NCBI GenBank assembly: GCA_933822405.4
Contig: CAKOGP040000025.1
Coordinates: forward strand, 1 to 64,000
Length of the DNA stretch: 64,000 nt
Direction of reading: 5' to 3'
DNA from: Cylindrotheca closterium
Taxonomy: Eukaryota; Bacillariophyta; Bacillariophyceae; Bacillariales; Bacillariaceae
Position 1 is the first letter of the stretch. Each line of letters starts with the position of its first letter. Below are positions 42,757-52,900 of the stretch, one piece after another. Position numbers and translations under genes: made by a program. The notes beneath the pieces were generated by a model. That model saw only the letters and a program-made list of their open reading frames with translations. It made no database searches and was not told the origin of the DNA.

Positions 42757-45700
42757 TCAATTTTTTAAAACTGGAAGGGCTTCTAAACTGCTTTCAACCT
42801 TCTTTGCTTGATCTTCAAGCTCAGCAAGCTCCGCCTTTGCTTTGTCAACGACAGTTAGAGGGGCTTTATCGACAAAGCCCTTGGACTGCAGTCTACCAGA
42901 GAGCTTTTTTATTTCACTTTCCAGTTTTTCTTGCTGCTTTTGCAGTCTCTTTCTTTCCTTCTCGGGATCGATGAGCCCAGAGAGTGGCAAAAATGCCTCC
43001 ACGCCATCTTGAACAACAAGTTGAACAGAGTCTTCCGACACAGCAGCCTTTGCTTCGTCACTTCCCGCTTCACAGACACTGACGCTCTCTGGATCCAACT
43101 TTGCCAATGCAACAAGAGACTTCAATTCCTTTTCTAGTTCAGCCTTCAAATCACCTGAGGCAACAACGACAGCGCTAATGCGCTTCCCTGGTTCGACATT
43201 GTACTCAGCGCGGGCATTACGAATACTTCTGGTAAGAGCCTGGAAACACTCGAAGGAACTAACAGCTTCTTGACTCGTCACCAAGGGGTTGTTGTCATCC
43301 ATCTGTGGCCAGTCTGAAAGCATAAGAGCGTGCGCTGCTTGTTCATCCGAAGCAGATGACCGTGGGAGATGGTGCCAAAGCTGCTCGGTCACATACGGCA
43401 TGTACGGATGCAACAAGCGAAGACTTGTATCAAGAATGTAAACTAGAACACGGCGCGCTGCCTTGGCTTCGTCTTCGTCGCCACCACCAAGGCCTTCGTA
43501 TAGTCGTGTTTTCGAAATTTCGATATACCAATCGGCGTACTGATCCCATAAAAACTCATATACCTTACTTCCTGCAGCACCAAGCTGATAATTCTCAATG
43601 TCAGCAGTGACTGATTTCACCAAGTCATGACATTTGGATATAATGTATCTTTCTGGAAGTGAAAGACTCTGAAATTCATCTTCTGTGATGGGCCCTGAAA
43701 CTCCTAGTTCATTCAGTTCGGCCTTCTCAACATCCTTTAAGGCATTGCCAGTCACAAATTTACAGCAGTTCCAGAGCTTGTTCGCAAAATTTCGGTTCGC
43801 TTCAATCTTTTCCATGTTCAGAGGAATGTCCTATGGTCACACCTTTGTTAGGAATGACGGAAGATTGTAAGAAATGTTTTGGCTCGAAGCTTACCTGGCC
43901 AGGAGTTACACCTGTAACTAGAGAATAACGGAGACTATCTGCGCCAAATTTTGCCACAGTATCCAACGGATCGAGAACATTTCCCTTCGTCTTTGACATT
44001 TTGCTTCCATCGGCAGCCCGCACTAGACCATGCAAGTAAACCACGCTAAACGGGCTCTTGCCAGTCAATTCAATACCCATCATTACCATGCGAGCAACCC
44101 AGAAAAATAGAATATCGTATCCTGTCTCCAAACATGTACCAGGGTAGAAGCGTGATAAGTCCGAACCCTCTACACCCTCTGATGCTGGCCACCCAACTGT
44201 AGCAAAAGGCCAGAGTCCAGAACTGAACCAAGTATCCAAGACATCTTCCTCTTGCCGCAGAACAACATCATCCGAAAATCCCTGCTCGATAGCCTTCTCG
44301 CGAGCTTCTGCCTCATTGCGGGCCACGATGTAGTCTGATTCCCCTGATTCGCCAACGTACCAGACAGGGATTCGGTGTCCCCACCAAAGTTGACGAGAAA
44401 TACACCAATCGTGGATATCGGTAAGCCAATTGTTCCAAATCTTGTCAAAGCGCTGAGGAACAATTTTGATATCACCACTCTCGACAGCCTTTAGCGCTTT
44501 TGCCCCCATTCCTTCCGTCTTGACAAACCATTGACTGCTTACGAGGGGTTCAATCACCTCCCCACCACGTTGCGATCTGGGTACTCGTTGCATGTGGGGG
44601 TCGACCTTGATTGTAAGTGTCAACTCCTCCATATCTTGCCACAGCTTTTCACGAGCTTCAAAGCGATCCAAACCGTTGTAGATTCCGGCATTTGCATTCA
44701 AACTTCCATCCTTGTTCATGATATTGATGATCGGGAGGTCATACTTCTTTCCGATGGCGTAGTCATTGGGATCATGACCAGGAGTAATCTTCAGCGCACC
44801 AGTTCCAAACTCCATATCCACGTAGTCATCGGCAATAATCGGAATAGTGCGTCCGTCTCCCATTGGAACAAGAGCTTTCTTTCCAACAAAATCTTGATAG
44901 CGCTTATCATCAGGGTGTACGCAAACCGCTGTATCGCCCATGATTGTCTCTGGTCGAGTAGTGGCGACAGGCAAATAATCTTCCAAAGCCATGTATGAGA
45001 AAAAGAGATCCAAAGATTCGTTTGACACGGTCACCCTTAATCTTACCATCACTTCCTTCCACCATGTATTTGAAGTAGTACAGTTTACCCTCTTCTTCGG
45101 AGTATTCGACTTCGAGGTCACTGACTGCTGTTTTCAATAGGGGCGCCCAATTCACCATATACTCGCCTCTGTAAACCAGGCCTTTCTCATGAAGCCGAAC
45201 AAAAGCCTCCGTGACAGCTATGCTCAAGTCGGAATCCATTGTAAATCGTTCTCTAGTCCAATCTGCGGAGGCCCCAAGCGAACGCAACTGCTTCGTTATG
45301 TGTCCACCTTGTTCTGTTTTATACTCCCATACTCGTTCTAAGAATTTTTCGCGACCTACGTCTTCTCTCGTTGTTCCCTCGGCAATTAAAAGCTTTTCAA
45401 CTTGCAGTTGGGTGGCAATCCCGGCATGGTCCGTCCCTATCGAGAAAAGGATTAGCATATGCACCGTACAAGAAAAGCAGGGGCAAAACATGTATGTGGT
45501 ACGCACCAGGCAACCAAAGTACAGGGCGGCCTCTCATGCGGTGGAATCTGGCCAAAACATCTTGCAAAGCAACGAAAATGGCATGACCCATATGCAAACG
45601 CCCAGTGACGTTTGGCGGAGGCATTGGTAATACATAAGGCTCCTTTTCGCCATTGGGCTTTTGTTTGGCATCTGGCTGAAAACATCCAGAATTTTCCCAC

Positions 45701-46026
45701 CAGGAATAAATCTCCTTTTCGAATTCATTGGGAGCGTATGAATCAAGCCCCTTCTCTTTGTTCAAAAGATCATAATCCTTGTTAGCGGTTGACAACGCCA
45801 AACGGGACGGCCCTTGCCTCATTCTGGACGACGGGAGTGTCGCTTTGATCGACACAGCTGCACGATTTGCAAATGATGGCGACTTGAATGCCTGGTTTCG
45901 GACAAAGGCTCCCCGTGCGGTGGGTGCGAATGATGTCGACAAACACAGCCAGGCCGTCACCATCGTTTTGGATCCAAAAGCTGAAGCCTTGTTCTTTTTC
46001 CCGCAACTTATCAGCTGACTCGGCAT
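42757..46026 (-). CDS. Valyl-tRNA synthetase, probably organelle-targeted
   Basis: Class I synthetase charging tRNA-Val. Four exons on the minus strand: 46026-45507, 45436-45047, 44979-43895 and 43830-42757; introns of 70, 67 and 64 nt, all GT-AG, giving 1,022 residues. Motifs: GRLHMGHAI (HIGH-type), [15 protein letters not shown] restored by splicing, the editing-domain [45 protein letters not shown] (KMSKS) and a C-terminal coiled-coil arm ([20 protein letters not shown]) typical of bacterial-type ValRS. There are two candidate starts. The one at 45963 gives [20 protein letters not shown], a plastid-style signal; the one at 46026 adds 21 residues before it. Alternative starts could give dual targeting. 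Confidence 0.95.
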
Positions 46027-46499
46027 ATCAGGGTTCGGTAGCTTCAGGAAATGAATCAAGACCTACGGATCGAAGCTTTGTCCGGTCCTGCGATCGGTAC
46101 AAGTATTTTGTACTTGTATTGATTTGTGATGATGGATGCTTCTTGTAACAACACATCACCATCATTTCAACATCGCACAAACGTCAGACAACCAATCCAC
46201 AGTAACAGTAGGACAGACGACAATTCAAATTTCTCCAGTACACGTGTACGTGTACCAGGTACAATACGAGTACGACATTGTGATCCTATCATGCATCATG
46301 TCACATGTGACAAATCCATGTTCATTTTTCGGTCAGACTGTCACAACACAGCTTCACTGTCGGCCTCGCAACAATGTCGAATAAGCGGCCCACAGAGCCT
46401 ACTTTTCGATGGTACCTCTTGATTTCAATTGCAATTTTACTCGTGAAATTTACGCACTCTGAGATACCAGTGTCAAAGTCACACAGATGGAAGTCGAGA
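46027..46499. other. Intergenic region upstream of the ValRS gene
   Basis: No gene was seen. An ACACGTGTACGTGTACCAGGTAC stretch begins at 46240. Confidence 0.35.
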
Positions 46500-47569
46500 A
46501 TGAGTAGCATCATTGTAGATTTCGGGGCGGTGACGAGAAATTTGAAGAAGCGATTACGGAGATCGATTATTCCAAGTCACCTTGATCTTCCAGTCTATTC
46601 CAGGACAACGATGGTAGTCAAACGGACCCTGATGGAATTCCATCTCCATATCTTGTGATGCAGAAGAATCGACGTGACCGGGCAAAAAAGATATGTGAAG
46701 CGACCTTGTAATGGAGGGAGGAAAACTATATCTACACAATACTGGCACGGCCGCATCCAAACTTTGATGTTTGCAAACGAATATTTCTTTTTGCTTTTGT
46801 GATAGAGACGACTCGGACCGCCATATATTGCTACAAAGGCCTGGTATCATCGATTCGGTGCTGGTAGAGAAAAACAAAATCTCTCCAGACGTTGTTCAAC
46901 CGTAAAAATTTCTCAAGTCATCTTGACCTCATCTGAAACGCTACCTAACCGCGACCATTCCTTCCTTTATAGATTATGTCTATGCTATGGAGCATCTTTG
47001 GCAACTGCTCGAACCCGAGTCAGATGCTTTGATGACATCCACTATCGACCTTGCTGGTCTTAGCTTTTCGGTTCTATGCAGGCGTGAATTACTCAAGTTC
47101 ATTCAAAAGTTCTGCAGCATCATGGACAATCATTTCCCGCAACGAGCGCATCACACACTACTCATAAATTCGCCAAAGGTGAGTGGTCTGCACTTCACTC
47201 CAAGTACAGTCCATTCGTATTACCGCCAAAATTGACGAGTTCGTCAAAGTGGTTCAATGCGCTTTATAAAATCTTATCACCTATTTTGCGCGAGTCGACA
47301 AGACAGAAAATAACCATCCTTTCAGACGGACAAAATTCAGACAAAGTTCTAGAGTCTCTATGTCCAGGATATACAAGTGAATCGAGCCAACCCCTTCATG
47401 ATATGATGGATACTGACATCGCAGACAACTTTCGGAGTTTTGTAAGTTGAAATTGAGACCGATTGCCAAGTTCTTCCAGAGAATCTTTACTGATAGCTCT
47501 CTTTCTCTCTGATAGTGCCTTGCTCGTTTAGAAGAATCGAAGATGCGGATGAAAAAATTGATCTGCTAG
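46500..47569 (+). pseudogene. Sec14/CRAL-TRIO lipid-transfer protein, disrupted
   Basis: The 3' part is open and spliced: 46973-47178, 47250-47441 and 47516-47569, with 71- and 74-nt GT-AG introns. It reads YVYAMEHLWQLLEP, MTSTIDLAGLSFSVL, HHTLLINSPK joined to WFNALYKILSPIL, and ends in KLIC-stop. The 5' part (about 46530-46910) matches the same family (DPDGIPSPYLVMQKN; YTILARPHPNFDVCK; RPGIIDSVLVEKNKISPDV) but carries in-frame stops after YSKSP and after ICEATL, and needs a one-base frame change near 46790. No GT-AG intron I could place removes these. It is therefore probably a pseudogene, or a 5'-truncated gene. Confidence 0.7.
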
Positions 47570-47686
47570 AAGGAACGAGAATACTGAAAACGAAAGTAGT
47601 ACTTTCCGGTGTTTTCATTAGGAATAGAAATCTTTGTTTTTAGTCCTAGAACCAAAGTGGTTACCTTCCAATCCACCGAAATTAGT

Positions 47687-48430
47687 CTATAATAGCAAGA
47701 GACAAAGGATGACAAATGAAGTCAGAATGATCAAAAGACGCGAAAGATACTCGGTTGCATTGGGGTGTGCATCTAACTCTGCTACATCCCCAATTCTTCT
47801 GTGAAGTGGAGGCACAGACGAAGACGTAGCTTGTTGAAAAGTCAGCATAATGCCATGGCTTAAGGATGCCCGATGACTGTTTGGAGACTGCGTCACCATG
47901 AGGTTGTTGTTACGTCTTGAATCGTGGTTCGGTGATTGTGGCAATGGGGACGATGCAGCTGGTCGTGACGGCACCAGTCTTTGTCTCAATCCCAAATTTG
48001 GATCGTCGGGTAGAGATGGAGAAGTCCTTCCATCGCCTTCTACGCTGACGCGATGTATTGGATCAGTAGTCGATGATCGATTTTGTACTGAGATTTTCGA
48101 CGTCAAGTTTTCTGGTATGGTCACTTCTTGCCCTCTTGAAGTTATTTGTATCGATTCATCGGATCGGACATATATGGGTACTAATGTGCGTGTGGAACAA
48201 GGTGATTTACATACAGGACACATGCAGCGGCTGCTGTTTGTAGGAGCTGTTGGTAAAAGTCCTAGTGAGGCTCGTTCATCTGGTAGCATGCCAGGTTCCA
48301 GCCATCGAAATAAGCAGGGCCAACAAAATAAGTGCCCACAGCGAGGCACTACAGGCTCAACTACAGCATCAAAGCAAATATTGCAAGTGAATCTCGCGTC
48401 TTGATGACACTTTTGAGAATCAGATGACAT
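47687..48430 (-). CDS. RING-finger E3 ubiquitin ligase, tail-anchored (RNF5/RNF185-like)
   Basis: This 247-residue intronless protein has an N-terminal C3HC4 RING at residues 16-80: CNICFDAVVEPVV, CGHLFCWPCLFRWL and CPVCKSPC. The usual spacing is enlarged before the last pair by an insert (PDERASLGLLPTAPTNSSR). The chain ends in one hydrophobic helix (RLLIILTSFVILCLLLL), giving a tail-anchored topology. RNF5/RNF185 and plant RMA proteins have this layout and ubiquitinate misfolded ER proteins. The middle is Ser/Pro-rich and variable. Confidence 0.87.
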   Translation of the reverse strand: MSSDSQKCHQDARFTCNICFDAVVEPVVPRCGHLFCWPCLFRWLEPGMLPDERASLGLLPTAPTNSSRCMCPVCKSPCSTRTLVPIYVRSDESIQITSRGQEVTIPENLTSKISVQNRSSTTDPIHRVSVEGDGRTSPSLPDDPNLGLRQRLVPSRPAASSPLPQSPNHDSRRNNNLMVTQSPNSHRASLSHGIMLTFQQATSSSVPPLHRRIGDVAELDAHPNATEYLSRLLIILTSFVILCLLLL

Positions 48431-48612
48431 GTCAGGAACATCAACCTTTTGCTTTTGGCCAAGTTTCTGCCTGCGGTTTCAGTAAATGCATGAATGTGTG
48501 GTTCGTTTGTCACAGAAGGCACTTTATATGTACCTTTGCCAACTTTTGTGACTGTTGACCGGTTCGTACCAGGTGTAGTCACGTACTGCTGCAGCTCAGC
48601 CTCAAAACCTAC
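48431..48612. other. Intergenic region before arm B
   Basis: No gene was recognised. A minus frame continues from here into arm B but belongs to no known family. Confidence 0.3.
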
Positions 48613-48628
48613 ACCTCCCTGTGACAGC

Positions 48629-48661
48629 GTTCTGGCTTTGGCCTGAAACATCAAATACGCT
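48629..48661 (+). pseudogene. U6 5'-end-like fragment in arm B
   Basis: Same fragment as at 40626-40658 (GTTCTGGCTTTGGCCTGAAA then CATCAAATACGCT), in the same orientation as the full U6 that follows at 48787. Confidence 0.6.
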
Positions 48662-48756
48662 ATCAGAGTTCGTCTGATGTCATTTGCCCCTTACTAATAA
48701 AAAATACATCTTCTATTAATCCTTTCCTCTCTCGTGAGAAACAATTGGAGAGGGTG

Positions 48757-48764
48757 TATATATA
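48757..48764 (+). promoter_or_regulatory. TATA box of U6 copy B
   Basis: TATATATA, 23-30 nt upstream of the inferred +1 at 48787. Confidence 0.8.
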
Positions 48765-48786
48765 GCGTGCTTTCGCTCCCGAATGT

Positions 48787-48893
48787 GTTCTGGTTTCGGC
48801 CAGAACATCAAACAAACGCTTAAAAATACAGAGAAGATTAGCATGGTCCCTGTGCAAGGATGACACGCAAAATCGAAGAGAAGCAATACTTTT
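48787..48893 (+). ncRNA. U6 spliceosomal snRNA, copy B
   Basis: The 5' hairpin GTTCTGG-TTTCGG-CCAGAAC is followed by ATACAGAGAAGATTAGCATG, the U4-pairing region CCCTGTGCAAGGATGACACG and a T-run terminator at 48890-48897. The ACAGAGA box begins at 48828, ~41 nt from +1, the same spacing as in human U6. It appears identical to copy A over its length. Confidence 0.96.
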
Positions 48894-49443
48894 TTTTCTT
48901 CCCTTCACTTGCTGAGGCTTCAGAAATCTGCCACTCTTCGCCTTTGGCAAGTGCCATGTCTTTCGCATTTCACGTTTTGCACAACAGCGTGTGTGGCCTC
49001 TGGATCGATACTGTACCAGGTACTGTACAGGAATGAATGCATCAATCAATCATCATGCTCTGCCATTTGGGTGGGTCTCTACTGTAGAAAGGACGAGCAA
49101 GGAAGTGGGTGACACATACTTTTTTAAAGCATGTCGAGCAAAAAGTCGCCGAAAAGTATTCGAGGATTGATTGATTCACTCCGAAGCAGTTCCGCACATA
49201 AATTTGAGAATTGAAATTCTAATTAAGCCCTTCTGATATTCAAGAAGAACGAGGCCAGGATCATGGAACATGAGTGTATATCAGAAGTTGGCAAACAGAA
49301 CAGCACAGATAGCGAAGATGATACCGAGAGCTCAGATTATGAAGCTGCAGTTAAATGAACATCGAACTCATATTGAGAAGACGACGTCTAGAGGTTTCTC
49401 TGTATTGAGACAAAGGACTAGAAAAGGAATCCAATGGCATGTC

Positions 49444-49962
49444 CGATGTGGAGGTTTTCAATCCTACCAAAGACAGCATATTATCAGCAACTTGTTGCGA
49501 GGACTTTTATCCGAGTCGTCTTGAGCATTGAAACCAGTTGGGACGAGGATGAGTGGACAGATTCCAAGTTTCTCAATTGGAGGAGCAGATTCCTAGAAGT
49601 TGAACTCAAGAGCGCTTACTGCGTTACGGTGTAAACAGCATCAATCTTCAAGTGACCAGACCATATTTCTTCAAGGCCTTAAGCGTAATGAGTGACAACC
49701 AGTAAGTAGCAGTTGCGAATGGCGAACCTTCATAACAGGAGTTACAGTATGTTGAATAACTTGCAGCAGGAGCAGAACACGAAATCTATCTGACATGTCT
49801 TCCGTTGTGGGCGGTATATAACATTGCAGTGGCCCATGGCTTGAGGAGCTTCAAAGGCAAGCACATCCATTTCTTGTGTGAAAAACAAGGGCATGGTATA
49901 AAGATTCAATCAAGCTATTGATCATGTAAGGATAAGTCAAATATGGTTACGAGTTACGAGTC
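49444..49962. other. Non-coding stretch between arm B and the ASPM gene
   Basis: A plus-strand frame (49434-49634; FLNWRSRFLEVELKSAYC) has no recognised family. Nothing else was seen. Confidence 0.3.
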
Positions 49963-52900
49963 TCAGAAAAAGTGTTTTTTCTGAAGGATACTCGGAGTCT
50001 GTGAAGGTAGTTGGACAGAATCAATAAGCTCACCAAGCACCTTCAGCGCCTCTGATCTATCGAATGTTTCACGTCGCTCATACTTTCGGATGCTCTTGGT
50101 CTTCATTTTTGAATCTTTAGAAGCAGACCGAGCTCTACGCAATGACAGCTTGTAGATTCCTTTCAGACGTTTCAGGTGCTCATGCATTCCACAAAAATCC
50201 TTGACGTCATCATGAGCAAAAATTATTCTCTGCAAGAGAGATACGGAGAGGCAGAAGATCCCGTCTTTGTCACGGAACATCTGCACTTTGTCAAGGAAGA
50301 CTTCTGCAGATTTACAATCAGCAAATCCAGTCAAAAGTGAAGTGTGTTGGCCAACATTCTCGAGGGTCAGAAGAATCCAGTGCACCAACTCCACGTGGGG
50401 CAAGCTGCGGTTGCATGCTCGAATTAAGTCAAGCAGAATCTTCGCCGCATTTGCATTCGTAAAAACCTCGCAACATTTTTCTGAAAACCGCGTCGCTGAC
50501 TCAAGGGTTTTCACTGCATCCATTATTTCTGCTAGGCTTGTGCTTGCTTGCAGAATTGCTAAGGCAATGCTTGTTCTGCAACCCAGGCTTTGCGTCGGGT
50601 CATCTTGAGCCCGCTTGTTTGCACGATGAACTCTATGAGCTACGTTGGTAATCACCTTTGTCCTTTTTTGCCTTGTGACACGAGCTCGAAACGCAGCTTG
50701 CAAGCGAACTGTGGCTCGCGTGAGCATATTTGCTCGCCACCGCGCCAAGTATTCACGGAAGCAAACCTGAATTGTTCTCGCGGCCCCTGACATTCTCCGT
50801 TTACAGACATGTGTTCGATACTGTTTTTGAATGACAGAAGCCTTGCAGTTACGATTGAGTTGTAACCTCTCATAGGTCTTCTCTACAACGTATCTGCGTA
50901 CGCAGGACTGTATTTTGAGTGTGGAATGAAGCATGCATGTAAACTCAACATTCTGATCGAAACCACGCCAAATTCTTTGAATTTCAGTTGCAGCATAATG
51001 CTCAATTTCAACATTTAATCTCGTACACAACCCTCTTGTCATTCGTTGCACCTCCACAGCAGCCCATTTCTGGACACCAAATATGCTGCGACCTAAGTAC
51101 GATCGATATGCAGCTTGTATTTTAGTGGCAGCTTCTCTCAACTTCCGCACGTGGTCCCTTACTGCGTATCCTCGAGTATAGGATTGTATCTTCAACACAC
51201 AATGATACTTTTTTTCGTATGTCTTCATTACAAGATACCTTCGTACCTGGGCTTGCATCGAAAGCACCGACATCACTTGCACAAGAAAATCAATATGAGT
51301 AACAAAGCAACGCCATGTCTTTTGAATCTTCCTCGCTGCAATATGTCTGGATACTCTTTTGCGGGTCACATACCCCCTCCATAACGACTGTATCTGACTA
51401 CTGCTGTGACTTTTTCGATAGGAAAGGGACCGCTCCCTTCTGCGACTGTGAAGTTGTCGTCTAGCGACAACCAAGCGAGCAAAGCTCTGCATGATAATGA
51501 CAGCTGAAAACGTCCCTGCAAGGTTTCTGACTGCTATCGATCTGCGTGCGAGACTTTGGGCAATTATTACGCCTCGCTGTTGGTCCATGAATGTTTTTGT
51601 AGCTGCGAAACCACGAAATGTAGATTGAATTTGGACCGCTGCAATATGTTGAGAATGGATATGTTCCCGTGACTTGTATCCTCGGTAGACTGATTGGAGC
51701 TTGCATACCATTGCATTCTGTGATTCCTGAATCTTCATTTCTCTTCGACGGACAAAAACAACTTTTTGGCTTGCTCTCTTGCGGGCAACAGACTGTATCT
51801 TCATTGCAGCACACTCCCGCTTCATTAGCATTTGCTTTACGAGCCATCGACGTCCCATGCTCTGGATTGTGATTACGTCGACTACATCAACGCTATAGCA
51901 TACCCTAGCCACGAATCCACGGAACGCTGCCTGTATGATGGAAGCTTGAGTGTGATATATTGATAGGCTAGATCTGACTGCAATGCCACGGACACGAGAT
52001 TGCACTTTCAAGGCTGCAAGATATTGCCTCTTTCGCGTATGAAGGACACAAAAGCGACGAACCACACTTTGCGCTGTGATCACATCCCCGACAAGTGCTC
52101 TGTATCTGATGCATGCTGCGAAGCACCTCCATTGCGATTGTATGACGACTGCATTCATGTGATCGTGTACAAACCTAGTTCGACATTGAGACGATCGAAA
52201 AACTGACTGCAATGTAAGTATTCCATTCCGAAAGCTTTGGTATCTACATTGAGCTGCTTGGCTTCTCCACCATGTCTGCAAAACAACAGAAATACTTATA
52301 TACTTCTGATAGCTCCTCTGCTGCAGCCATCGACGCGACAAAGCCTAAGATGAATCCAATTGAGTTTCGTGACCCATTGAAGCACAATGCCCGAAAGATA
52401 TTGAAACAACATACCTGAATGGAGACCATCGCTTTGTGATATACCATATGCTCAAGCTGCACTCTCTGAAGTCTTCCCAGTTCCTGCACAGCCAGAAAGG
52501 ATCTTGACGCATGCTGTATCTTATGAATTGAAAGTCTACGATGATTTGCAGCTCTCTTCGCCAGATATCTTCGGACTGCGCCCTGAACAAAAATTATCTC
52601 GAGAACATCTAAGGTAAATTCTCTTTTCGCAAAAAATGAACGCCAAGAGCTTTGGATGACCGTCGATGCAAAATGTTCTTTCTCTAGAGCAACTCTTGCA
52701 CTGAAACCACGCCAGTACCTTTGTATGGACTCAACAGCAGCAAATGAATGACGAATCACCAGTGTGATAGAATGTGCTCTCCATGTTTTCTGAATCACAA
52801 TTGCCGACACATTGATCCGCATATTCCATGTATGATCCCTCCAAACAGACTGAATTCTGGCAGCGCTCTGATTCCATGAAAATATTTTCCGGCGGACATT

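Larger units (their letters stand above)
48613..49443 (-). repeat. Inverted repeat arm B (831 bp) carrying a U6 gene
   Basis: Reverse-complement partner of 39847-40674, with one 3-nt gap and few substitutions. It carries U6 on the plus strand, the U6-like fragment at 48629 and the 31-codon frame at 49263-49358. In arm A this small frame ends GCTGCAG/GTAAAT, a usable splice donor. In arm B the G is T, so the donor is lost. Confidence 0.95.
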
